DNA from: Antedon mediterranea
Lineage: Eukaryota; Echinodermata; Crinoidea; Comatulida; Antedonidae
Assembly (NCBI RefSeq): GCF_964355755.1
Contig: NC_092677.1
Coordinates: 11,368,601-11,432,600 of the forward strand
Direction of reading: 5' to 3'
DNA length: 64,000 bases
Part shown: piece after piece, positions 38,101-48,600 of the stretch
How the letters are laid out: every line of letters starts with the position of its first letter
How positions within the stretch are numbered: the stretch's first letter is position 1
Notes under the pieces: model-generated
Database searches by the model: none
Seen by the model: only the letters and a program-made list of their open reading frames with translations
What the model was told of the DNA's origin: nothing
Made by a program: the position numbers and the translations under genes

Positions 38101-40719
38101 TGGTAGTGATATGCTCAAATATGGTAGTGGTATGACATCATATATGGGCACATCACATTTGTCACATAAAGTTTGATAGTGTCTGTGGCATATGCCTTAT
38201 TGTCAACTACACGTTATTTGAAACAAAATCTACTTTGCTTCAATCTAGGACCAAACGACCACCATCCAGGCTACCGACCAATCTGGCCAGGTTTATACCA
38301 TCATTCAGACCCTAGACGGAGAAACACCAGTAGCAGTGACTGAAGGCCAAGCTCAGTCTACTTACACTGAGCTAGAAGTGTCACAGGCAACTGAAGTTGC
38401 CGGCAAGTCTGGAGAGGTTGTCCATGTGGTTGATGCTCCATCTGCTGATGGAACAGAGGAAGTGCAGACACAGGTAGGATATCGCACACTTAGTCTATTT
38501 CATTTGAATTGGCATATTTGATTGAGTAACCACTGTGCTCAACAGACATATCTGTTTAAGTAATTTTTTATTTAAATGGTTAACATAGATTAGCGCAAAA
38601 CTTTTCCTTGATACAGGGTAGCATTTAGCTCTGTCTACACTACCAAACTAGTTTTACAAAAAAGGTGTGATATGCATAAATATGGTAGTGATATGACATG
38701 GGCACATCACATGTTTTTGTCACATAAGGTTTGATAGTGTAGACAGAGCTTTAGAGGCACCCCCTTTTGACAACTATTTTCGGCTATTTTATTATAGGTT
38801 AACACTCCCCCATTAAAAAATCCTTGATCTGTTTCTGCAAAACACCTACTAATAATTGATTGAAATTGGAAATGTAGTTGTGTCACGATTTTTTTAAGCA
38901 GATTGTTATTGTGCGTGAGGTAGACACCGAAGAGGGCAAAGGTCAAGATCACTCCGTTTATGACTTCTACGCTGGTGAAGATGATGACGCGCCGGTCACT
39001 ACCGCAAGCAAGTCAGACAAGGGTGACACACCGAAGAAAGGCAAAAAGTTTGTTGTTCCGAAATTTGATGACGGCCGTCTTATTGATCAGGTTTTTAATC
39101 GTGTGAAGAAGTCGCCTACCAGCCCACGTCAACCAAAGGTTCACGAGTGCAACATGTGTGGCCGTATCTTCAGAACCTCAACACTTCTGAGAAACCACAT
39201 CAACACTCACACCGGAACCAAGCCGTACAAATGTCAGATGTGTGATAAGGCTTTCGGAACATCTGGCGAATTAGGCCGCCATATGAAGTACATACACACT
39301 CACGAAAAACCCCACAAGTGTCCACTATGCGATTATATCAGCGTGGAAGCGAGTAAGATCAAGAGACACATGCGTTCCCATACCGGTGAGAAGCCGTACA
39401 AATGTACTTTGTGCGACTATGCAAGTACCGATAACTACAAGTTGAAACGTCACATGCGTATTCATACTGGAGAGAAGCCATTCCGATGTGGTGAGTGTGA
39501 CCAGTCCTTTTCACAAAAGAGCAGCTTGAAAGAGCACATGTGGAAGCATACTGGAAACCGGCCGCAGCACAAGTGCGAATTCTGTGAAACCAGTTTTGGA
39601 CGTGTTGCCGACATGAAGACCCACATCAAGAAGATGCACACCCAAGGAGAGGCATTGATTTGCAAATTCTGTGAGAATGGATTTACCGATAGATACAGCT
39701 ATACTCAACACATTAAGATGCATCGTGGTGAGAAAATATTTAAGTGTGGCGAGTGCGGTTATATGGCTCCCCAGAAACGCCATCTGATGATACACATGAG
39801 GGTTCACACAGGAGAAAAGCCATACCAATGTACCGATTGCGACGAGACCTTCAAACACCGTCAGACCTGTATCAATCATGCTAGGATTAAGCATGGTCAC
39901 ATTTTGGAGTTCCCCGACTTGAAGCGTAAGAGATCCGAGTCGGAAGACGATTCTCCATCAAAGCGGGTCTCGCGAAGACAGAAGATGATAATAATGGGAG
40001 CTGTTGGCGCTGAAGAGGGAGGGGATGGACAGAGTATTCCTTCAGAAGTTGTCGAGAATGCTATTGGCAGAGTTCTTCAAGAGACTGAAGGAATGAACGT
40101 GGAAGGTGGTGTCCCAGTGACAATTCTGACTGTGACTCAAGGTCCTGATGGTTCAATGCAACAGGTTGAGCAGACGCTGCATGTAGTTGATGGGCAGTTG
40201 ACATCGATCGAAGGCGAAACATCTACTGTTGTTGAAGGGGAAGCTGAAACTACACAAATTACGAACGAACAATTGCAACAGATCCAACAACAGATTCAAC
40301 AGGGTGAAAGCAGTTCCATTGCTACACCAGAACAGTCTCAAGTAGCTGAACAAGCACAAGGCACTGAACAGGCTCAAAGCACTGACCAGGCTCAAGTAGA
40401 CGCACAAGAACAAGGTGCTATGCAAATTGTGATGGAAATAGATGAAAGTGCTCAGAAACAAGAAGTCGAAGAAAACTTGCCACAGACGAGCTCTGAGCAG
40501 ACAGTGGTACAAGAGGTAGAAGAAGTTGAAGCTGCTCCTCCTGCTGAGACAAGCACACTACAGGAACAGGAGCAACCACCACAACAACTCACAGACGAAC
40601 AACAGGCAGCAGCTAATGTTGACATGCAAGAGGTCACTGAAGTTATTGAACAACCAATAGAAGAAGAGATTGAAGAAGATGGGGATAACACCATTTATCT
40701 TTTTGTTGAAGAGCAGTAA
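35168..40719 (+). CDS. CTCF: CTCF, chromatin insulator protein (six coding exons)
   Basis: Coding exons: 35168-35313 (ATG at 35176), 35962-36238, 36710-36946, 37424-37665, 38249-38473 and 38902-40719, all with GT/AG borders and matching phases; 978 residues. CTCF binds DNA through its zinc fingers and blocks cohesin to set loop anchors. The N-terminal 373 residues are a Glu/Gln/Val/Thr-rich low-complexity region. The last exon carries EEGK then SVYDF (YDF 393-395), matching the cohesin-binding YDF of vertebrate CTCF, followed by nine C2H2 fingers (454-704) equivalent to ZF2-ZF10. A KRKR-containing basic stretch follows, then an acidic, Gln-rich tail. No canonical ZF1 or ZF11 is present. Orthology rests on finger order, helix residues and the YDF context. 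A divergent CTCF paralogue is the alternative, but no second copy is visible here. Confidence 0.9.
36335..36690 (+). mobile_element. Possible SINE remnant in a CTCF intron
   Basis: The piece GGATTGGATACCGTCTGGGA followed by ACATTGCGTTGGATGCTGTA resembles the 3' half of 5S rRNA (GGATGGGAGACCGCCTGGGA then GGGTGCTGTA). It is followed by a CTTTGGAGGTGATGTAAAGC block of the kind seen in deuterostome SINE bodies. The remnant stops just before exon 36710-36946. Weaker than the two 5S-type copies at 44.3 and 59.3 kb. Confidence 0.4.
37979..38184. mobile_element. MITE family A, copy 2, with internal 21-bp tandem array
   Basis: The ends are degraded (ACTAGTTTGACAACAAAAG on the left, AAAGTTTGATAGTGTCTG on the right). 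The middle is about six copies of a 21-bp unit ATATGGTAGTGATATGCTCAA. It lies in the CTCF intron before exon 38249-38473. Confidence 0.85.
38627..38753. mobile_element. MITE family A, copy 3
   Basis: Short copy with both terminal inverted repeats present, AGCTCTGTCTACACTACC on the left and TAGTGTAGACAGAGCT on the right. It lies in the CTCF intron about 150 bp before the zinc-finger exon. Confidence 0.88.
38902..40719 (+). CDS. CTCF: CTCF last exon: YDF motif, nine zinc fingers, C-terminal tail
   Basis: All fingers sit in this one exon. Finger 1 here (39142 on) reads GRIFRTSTLLRNH, the ZF2 pattern of vertebrate CTCF, and the next three match ZF3-ZF5 at helix positions -1, 2, 3 and 6. The ZF7 equivalent keeps the H-x4-H spacing and a long linker. 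The stretch before the first finger (39046-39141) has about the length of a finger but no Cys or His at the metal positions. After the ZF10 equivalent the protein passes directly to KRKRSES. The stop is TAA at 40717-40719. Confidence 0.93.
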   Translation: MVIVREVDTEEGKGQDHSVYDFYAGEDDDAPVTTASKSDKGDTPKKGKKFVVPKFDDGRLIDQVFNRVKKSPTSPRQPKVHECNMCGRIFRTSTLLRNHINTHTGTKPYKCQMCDKAFGTSGELGRHMKYIHTHEKPHKCPLCDYISVEASKIKRHMRSHTGEKPYKCTLCDYASTDNYKLKRHMRIHTGEKPFRCGECDQSFSQKSSLKEHMWKHTGNRPQHKCEFCETSFGRVADMKTHIKKMHTQGEALICKFCENGFTDRYSYTQHIKMHRGEKIFKCGECGYMAPQKRHLMIHMRVHTGEKPYQCTDCDETFKHRQTCINHARIKHGHILEFPDLKRKRSESEDDSPSKRVSRRQKMIIMGAVGAEEGGDGQSIPSEVVENAIGRVLQETEGMNVEGGVPVTILTVTQGPDGSMQQVEQTLHVVDGQLTSIEGETSTVVEGEAETTQITNEQLQQIQQQIQQGESSSIATPEQSQVAEQAQGTEQAQSTDQAQVDAQEQGAMQIVMEIDESAQKQEVEENLPQTSSEQTVVQEVEEVEAAPPAETSTLQEQEQPPQQLTDEQQAAANVDMQEVTEVIEQPIEEEIEEDGDNTIYLFVEEQ

Positions 40720-40984
40720 ATGTATTTCTTCAGAAACACAATTGTATGTACAATACAAATTTTAACATAATGATTCGGTATTATAAATGATTATACAGTG
40801 TATTGCTCTAAATATGCAAATTCCATAACACCATTAAAGTTGATTTAATTGATTTTAGTTGATTTCTAGTGAGCTGGCTGTCCATTGTCCGCTGTCCACC
40901 TGTTAAGATATGCTAAAATCACTTTATCGGGTTCTTGTTTTTAATAGCCAATTGTATCTATAATTTTGCTAGTATCATAGGCAA

Positions 40985-41090
40985 CTAACTAAATACAGAC
41001 ACCATATGTAACACTGTGTTACAGAGTTTGCCTATGGTACTGGGGTGTATTGTACCATATGTGGAGATACAGTACAGAATTGGGTGGAAA
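40985..41090 (+). repeat. Dispersed repeat B, copy 1 (CTCF 3' UTR)
   Basis: It shares an ordered set of words with 53050-53150: ACAGA(T/C)(G/A)CCA(C/T)ATGT, ACACTGT(A/G)TTACAGA, TTTG(T/C)C(C/T)ATG, ATACTGG and GCTACAGTACAGA-like ends. No coding capacity; family unknown. Confidence 0.55.
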
Positions 41091-41478
41091 CAAAATGTAT
41101 TTGTAAATAGTCCTACACTTTCAGTTGATAACATTCACCATTTTGCTTGAGAGCTTCCATATATTGCTAAATTCGTTGTGTAGTGTTTATTTCTGTTCTA
41201 CTTATGTATATAATTTCATTTCTTATGAGCTTCATACTTTTAATAATGTATTTATGTGACTTGATGTCATTTTGTGTGCATTGCTAACTTGTAACATATT
41301 TTGGGTTTTTCGCTTCAATGCTATGTGGAATTTTAAATTATTATTTGTCATGTTTAATAAGAAAATCATCATTGGTATTGTAATTCAGTCTTTTGTATTT
41401 TATGTATAGATATCAATTTTGTAGGTTTTTTTTTTATTAGTTGTTACTGCCACATTAAAAGGGTAGCATTTTCACTAC

Positions 41479-41705
41479 AGTAGAACTCCTATTAAGGGGA
41501 CACCTTCAGGTCCAAACAAACTGTCACCTAAATAGTTTATTGGCCATAGTGGTAAAACATATGTTACCTCATGTTTGATCCACGGGAAAGTGTCTCTTTA
41601 ATAGAACTGTCTCCTGAATTGGGATGTGCCCTGAATTTGGATGTGCCCTGAATTGGGATGTCTCCTGAATTGGGATGTCCGATGTCCTCTGAATTGGGAT
41701 GTCAC
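41479..41705. repeat. GGGGACAC repeat element in the CTCF 3' UTR
   Basis: Begins TAGAACTCCTATTAAGGGG then ACACCTTCAGG and ends in tandem pieces of GAATTGGGATGTGCCCT and TGTCTCCTGAAT, as in the copies at 7852 and 44875. Confidence 0.6.
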
Positions 41706-42363
41706 AAAAAGCCCATCTACTGTATCTGATTAAAATTGTGAAATTGTAAAAGTTTTATTTATGATTTTAAAAATATACAAACTCGGTTATTAAGTGCATT
41801 CCAAATATAATTTACAAGTGATTTAATGTATTGATACTTTCATGTGTAGCAGTGGTGTTAGAAAATGATATGCACACTAGGTATGTAGTCAATAGTGTTT
41901 TTAACCTACCAAATATTTGTCATAAATAATGCAAAAATGTTAATATCATCAGTATAATGAAAAATGGGAACATAACAATTGACAAGTCAGCTCTCCAATA
42001 GATAAATCAGCTCTTCAATTGATTAATCAGCTCTTCAATTGATTGTTGAAAATGTAGCCTGGCGTTTCCTCTGGTCATCGGAGTGATGGTCAATGTGGAT
42101 GTCCAGTATTTTGAATGCATTTTACGTATAGGCATGAATTTAGAATCTCGGAGAGTCTGGTTTGACTGAACACATTTTTGAAAGTTTTTAAAACTGTTAA
42201 GCTAGTGGGTTGTACGTCGTTGTACCTTCTGTTTACTGTAAAGTAAATGTTCATTGAAATTGAATGAAAATATTTGATCGTTTAGAATAAATTTATATAC
42301 TAGTTGTACACATGTTATCGATTTTTTTAAACATTTATGATTTTTAAATGCATTATTATATAG

Positions 42364-42369
42364 AATAAA
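42364..42369 (+). terminator. Candidate CTCF poly(A) signal
   Basis: AATAAA, the last canonical signal before the MTBP start codon at 42624. An earlier AATAAA at 42286-42291 is an alternative. Confidence 0.4.
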
Positions 42370-42623
42370 GTACAACTGGAGTGATTAGGTTTTGATACAG
42401 TTGGTTTTTTAATGTGTCTATAAAATGTATAATATACCGTAATGTCGATGGCTATCCACAAGCACCCCTCCCCCCCCCCGGCCCCATCTAAAAAAGTTCA
42501 GGAAATGTATTGCGCCCTCACATGTGGGAAACGAAGAGAGAAGCGGTAATTTTGTTTTGATTATTTTTTGAAGAGGAGAGGCCAACAAAAGAGACAGCAA
42601 AAGATGACCTTTTGAGACAAAAT

Positions 42624-42675
42624 ATGAACAAATTTAATAAATACATTTTGTTTGTAGATTTGCTACCAAACAATG
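42624..42675 (+). CDS. MTBP: MTBP coding exon 1
   Basis: ATG with A at -3 opens a 52-base exon ending at GTATGT. The one leftover base forms Asp with the AC at 42965. The segment MNKFNKYILFVDLL resembles the hydrophobic start of vertebrate MTBP. An ATG at about 42990 (MDKLVSLP) also resembles it but is out of frame with the rest of the gene and soon meets a stop. Confidence 0.6.
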
Positions 42676-45600
42676 GTATGTATAGATATTGCTAAATCTG
42701 TATAACATGTCAAATTTCTTCTTCGGTTCTAGCTAGGCCTAGGCCCTACCTACTTACCTACCTACTACCCTACTATTCTACTAGGCCTACCTAGTTACTA
42801 GTAGTAGTAGTTAGTGTAGTGCTCGTAGGCCTCACTAGATACTAGAGTAGGGCCGGCCGGCCTACTACTGTACTAGCATAGCATATATAGCTGGAGTAAA
42901 AGGCCTAGCCTGGATTGCATTAAACCTTGGATTTGATTTATTTCCAAATAATTATACAATACAGACATCGAAGTAAATTACGGCTACAATGGACAAGCTT
43001 GTTTCGTTGCCTGTGTTTGTACATGTGGTAGGACTATATCAGAGGCTGATAATATAAATGCCAGTTGGACATGGGTCAGCAACAATCACGAATGGAACAG
43101 TCTTTTAGCATGCAATCCGACAAGTTCTGAACGGTCAGTAAATTTAGCTGTGTGCGACATGAACATGTGAATAAGTATTATTAATAAGTATTTAACTCAA
43201 ATTGCAATAATACTGGAATTTAGCAATGTCTTGTGTCTGAATTCAGCACAAGTTAGAGAGTATTAGTAGAGGGCCCCAATGAAAGCATTGCTGTCAGTGA
43301 TCTGGGCTACTTTTGTAAAAGAAGATTAAATTTATATATACTATATTTTTTTTCCCTTTTTTGTACAGGTCATGTGATGATTCTCTTGTAGCTGACCATT
43401 TACACAACTTGGCAAATAAACTACCTCACGCTGGTAAATATTTGTCATCATTATCTGGTCCTAAAGCATTGCAGACTAAATGGTCAATAGTATTACATTA
43501 TTAATACCACAAAACTATGCCCTTATAAAACCCAGTGACCTGAGTAAATAACTGAACAGAATACATACAATTTACAAGCCTGTAATAAAGAAAAGTAAGT
43601 GAAATAAATATTTAATTGTGGATTACATTACTGAGAATAAATAGTTTTCATATTATTTATTTACTATAATTATTAAGGTTATCAGGTTCAAGTTATCTGG
43701 AAATTGCATAAGGATCGTAAGTTAACACTTTGTTCAAACCTACTCATGTTCGGTGCTCTTAAACGGCTACAATGCTGGCATAATGCGCAGATTGTTTGCA
43801 TTTTACCAAAGGATGACGATATGTCTTTAGTACAGTCTTGGATAGACTATCTAGACATTGAGGTATCTAACAATGTTGAGGACATCTTACAGAGAAGATC
43901 AGTATGGCATGGACAGATGTCTTTAACTGATAGAAAGGTATGCCTCACTGTTTTGTGTTAATCTCTTGGTGTCTACACTATCAAACTAGTTTGACAATGT
44001 GATGTGCCCAAATATGGTAGTAATATGACATCGTGTCCATATATGGGCACATCATATTTTGTTTGTCACAAAGTTATATAGTGTAGACAGCTTAACAATT
44101 GAATATCGATCATATTCAATAATTATTCAATTATCTGTTGTATAATGAAATTTTGATTATTATTATGGCCGACATCTGTCGCAAACGACAATGTGGTTGC
44201 CAATTAGTTTTACATTCATCTGAATGATGGATGAAACTAAGCCAGGACTGTTTAAAGCACATTTGGCTGGTCCTAACATTGACCAAGGGTTTCTCTTGCC
44301 CATTACCCACCTTAACCAGAGGAGAGGCCTAATACGTCTGAGGCAGATACCAGATGCAGGAGTTGCCATAAGAGTCAGCACTACTGATTTCAAATGCCTA
44401 ATGGGACCCCAGCACCTGATATTCCCAGATGGTCTTCCATCCAGGATTTTACAGAGTAAAACATTGCTTAACTTCAGTGATCTGACGAGAACTGGTGTTT
44501 CAACGTGGTTAAAAGTATTTAGTACTATTATTAGTGTGAAAAGATCTGGAAGACCAACGCAGTACACCATGGTGTACCGCAAACCTTACTTAAATTGTTG
44601 TATCTTAACCACGAAGCCAAGACTTTGTTGTTGTCAGGTATATACATTTATTTTCAGAATCTAATCAACTGTGTACTACCTGGTTTCTCATTGGTTGATC
44701 TTGGAACGACAACTGAAGATTACGATAATGATGACAATTTGTTGATACATAAGCGTCAGTACATGTCAGTTGTACAAGTTATAAATAAGGATGATGTTCC
44801 TCTAGCTTATATCACACCTCAACATTACAAGCTGTATCCTTCTATGTGTTTAAAAATTATATTTGTATTACAGTAGAACCTCTATTAAGGGGACACTTTC
44901 AGGACCCAACAATGTGTCTCCCTAAAGCTCTGTCTACACTATCAAAAAAAGTACCTAAATTTGGTAGTGATATAACGTCATCATGTCCATGGGCACATCA
45001 CATTTTTTTGTCACATAGTTTGATAGTGTAGACAGAGCTTTAGTAGGGTTGTCTCCGAATAGGCAGTAGGGTTGTCTCCGAATAGGCAGTTGGGGTAGTG
45101 TTAAAAACATATACAGTTTTTCCCCTCGTTGCTTTGCCCCTCCTTAATAGGGTTGTCCCAAAGTAGGAGTGCTATTGTATCATTGTATTGTCTTGGCCCT
45201 CGGTGGATTGACATAGCACCATTGATTATATAAAGTTAATCAAGAAATAAACTTAAAATTTGTTCTTAACTGACACACCTTCAGATCAGTTATGGCAAAT
45301 AGCTGTTGGGTTGATGTGTCTCGCTGTTTCCTTGAGTCCATAACTGAGGATGAAAATATAGCAATGATAGTAACATTAGAATGCCAAAAATTATCAAAGG
45401 CAATGTTGTCGCCACCAGAATGTAGGTCTACCATCAAATGGAAACGTCAGATTTCAGCTAACCCTATGGATTTTAAAGGTAGATACACATTATTTCTAAA
45501 GGTTTTTTGTCAAACTAGTTTGATAGTGTAGACAGAGCTTAAAAGAATTTAATTTACTTTAAATTTTCAGTTCCCGAAGTTGACTTAAGAGGTTCATGGT

Positions 45601-48600
45601 TTAGTATCAATGTGTTACTGTGTAATGATGGCGACGATGGATGTAATGCGTTTGTGTTGTTATCTCCTTCTGACTTCAATGGACATGTTATGGTTGATCT
45701 AGCCAATTTGGCTAACAAATATCAATCAGGTATGTGTGAACAAGGTTTTAATTATGTACAGAATTATATTTATTCAAACTTTTTAACAATTTAAAAAAAA
45801 GAATATTTACATACAGATTTCTTATATTATTATTGGTATTGGAAAAAACAAAATTTATTCAGCACTAATAATAATAATGATAATATCCTGGATTTATAAA
45901 GTGCCTAATGTTGTGAAACCTCTAAGCGCTGTACATATTATTACCCTCGTTATTTTTTTATCTAACACTAATGGAAACATACTCCCATAATGCAGCTAGT
46001 AATCAGTGCATTTATGCACCTGGGTGGAAAGAGGCAAGCGTGAGTAAAGTGTCTTGGCTAAAGATACATGCATATTGAGCGTTAGATTCATACCTACGAT
46101 CTCAAGATAATTAATCCAACACACTGCGTCACACACCCTTGCATACAATACTATATTGCCTCTATATTAACCATAAATCTATTAGGCACTATTTACACAT
46201 CAAACTCATTTGACTCATGTGCCCAAATATGGTATTGATATTCCCAAATATGTTAGTGATATCATCATGTCCATATATGGAAACATCACATTTTCTTGTC
46301 GCATAAAGTTTGATAGCGTAGAGCTTTATACGAATATATAGACTTCTCTTCCCTGACCATCTTCCACATTTTGTTTTGAAAATGTGTACTTTTATGTTTA
46401 ACTTTAGAAGTGAATGAAGATGAACAGGCAATAGAGAAAATTGCGGAGTTGGATGCTGAGAAAGTTGTCAACAGTCAGGATAACATTCCCAAAATACAGA
46501 TAGACATTCTACAGAGATGGTCAGGTAATTTATTTATAGGATTACGATGCAAAAAAAAAAGCATGATTATAAAAACCAAATAAGATATCAACCTGACCCC
46601 TAGATATCAACCTGACCCCTAGATATCAATCTGACACCTAGATATCAACCTGATCCTTAGATATCAACCTGACACCTAGATATCAACCTGAACCCTAGAT
46701 ATCAACCTAATCCCTAGATATCAACCTGACACCTAGATGTCAACCTGAACCCTAGATATCAACCGGACACCTAGATATCAACCTGACACTTAAATATTAA
46801 CCTGACCCCTAGATATCAATCAGGCCCCTAGATATCAACCTGACCCCTAGATATCAACCTGACCCCTAGATATCAACCTGACCCCTAGATATCAACCTAA
46901 TCCCTAGATATCAACCTAATCCCTAGATATCAACCCTAACCCCTAGATATCAACCCTAACCCCTAGATATCAACCTAATTCCTAGATATCAACCCAACCC
47001 CTAGATATCAACCTAATTCCTAGATATCAACCCCAACCCCTAGATATCAACCTAATTCCTAGATATCGACCCCAACCCCTAGATATCAACCTAATTCCTA
47101 GATATCGACCCCAACCCCTAGATATCAACCTAATTCCTAGATATCGACCCCAACCCCTAGATATCAACCTAATTCCTAGATATCGACCCCAACCCCTAGA
47201 TATCAACCTAATCCCTAGATATCGACCCCAACCCCTAGATATCAACCTAATCCCTAGATATCGACCCTAACCCCTAGATATCAACCTAATCCCTAGATAT
47301 CGACCCCAACCCCTAGATATCAACCTAATCCCTAGATATCGACCCTAACCCCTAGATATCAACCTAATCCCTAGATATCGACCCCAACCCCTAGATATCA
47401 ACCTAATCCCTAGATATCAACCCCAACCCCTAGATATCAACCTAATCCCTAGATATCGACCCCAACCCCTAGATATCAACCTAATCCCTAGATATCGACC
47501 CCAACCCCTAGATATCAACCTAATCCCTAGATATCGACCCCAACCCCTAGATATCAACCTAATCCCTAAATAAACTAAGCCTAAACGTAATGATGCTGTT
47601 ATGAATACAGTTTTGAGTAAATTTCTGTCTTTGCACATGTTTATATTTCAGAAGACCAGAAGAATCAGAATCAACAACCTACAATTACGGATGAAGATAT
47701 GAAATGGTTTTTGAATTCTGTGAGAACACAATATTTTAATCGTGCAATAGTTCAAGAGATTCAGTCAACAAGTAACACTGTAAACCAAGATGAAGAGGTT
47801 ACTACAGGTCAGTTGGTTTTTAAATTGTAGTATTACTATATATACACTAAAGCACTGTACATAATGCAACTATGAACCCTCAAATCTTGTGTTTTTGCAT
47901 AATGAGTAAACAAACTGTGTACATTTCATAGGAAATGCTGGAGCACAAGAAAGCTATTTATTACTATGATGTGGTTTAAGTATTACTGAATGTATTGAAT
48001 CGGTGTCATACTGGCTTAATGAATATTATTGAGTACAGTATTGTCTATACTTGGAAATACAAACAATGAATTTATATTTTATTATATTGTCTGATTATTT
48101 TTTCATATTGACTCACTGTGTACCCTTTTGTTTGTTTTTCATTCTAAACCTTGAATAATTTGCCGTCATCATAATCACCACCTTTCCCACCATTTTGTTT
48201 CAGAATTAGATTTGAGTCCGTCATGCTGGGTGGAGCGACAAGCCCTGCAGAGCAAGGAATCTTACATTCGTAAAATGAAGCGGTTCAAATCCTCTGACAG
48301 GTCGCTGGCTGGTATTTCTGCACCACCAGTTGATAGCAGTAAGTACAGAATTTTCCAGCACGCTAACGGCGCACATTGTGGGGAGGTGGGTGAAGGACCT
48401 CAATACATTTTTAGCACCCGCTCCCCACCTCTCTTTCTAATAATTTATAAGCAGCAAATTTTGTAGGACTCCCGCCATACTGTCAAAAACCCTGTTTTAC
48501 TTACTACAGAATTGTATGTCGTTTTGTCTTTACTGTATTATCCTTGTCTTATAGTCTTTATATATATTATTTTTCTTTCTCATTCTTTCATTCAAATTAA

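Larger units (their letters stand above)
40720..42369 (+). other. CTCF 3' untranslated region
   Basis: About 1.6 kb after the stop, to AATAAA at 42364-42369 (another at 42286-42291). It includes a dispersed about 105-bp repeat at 40985-41090 (also at 53050-53150), a GGGGACAC element at 41479-41705 and a 24-bp tandem (TCAGCTCTTCAATTGAT) near 41985-42045. Length and end are inferred. Confidence 0.5.

Noticed and set aside
42990-43060. ATG giving MDKLVSLPVFVHV as the MTBP start
   Set aside because: It resembles the MTBP N-terminus but is out of frame with the following exons and meets a stop after about 20 codons; the start at 42624 fits by phase.
44163-44664. Frames of 139 and 146 codons on both strands
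   Set aside because: They lie across the reversed 5S-type SINE and match no protein; open frames on both strands of a SINE are incidental.
46921-47000. CCCTAACCCC words suggesting interstitial telomeric repeat
   Set aside because: Only single CCCTAA occurrences inside the satellite unit, never in tandem.
47027-47638. Long minus-strand frames encoding the repeated peptide ISRGWGRYLGIRL
   Set aside because: They come from the 39-bp satellite dimer, which is divisible by three and lacks stops by chance in this frame. No start context, splice signals or homology.
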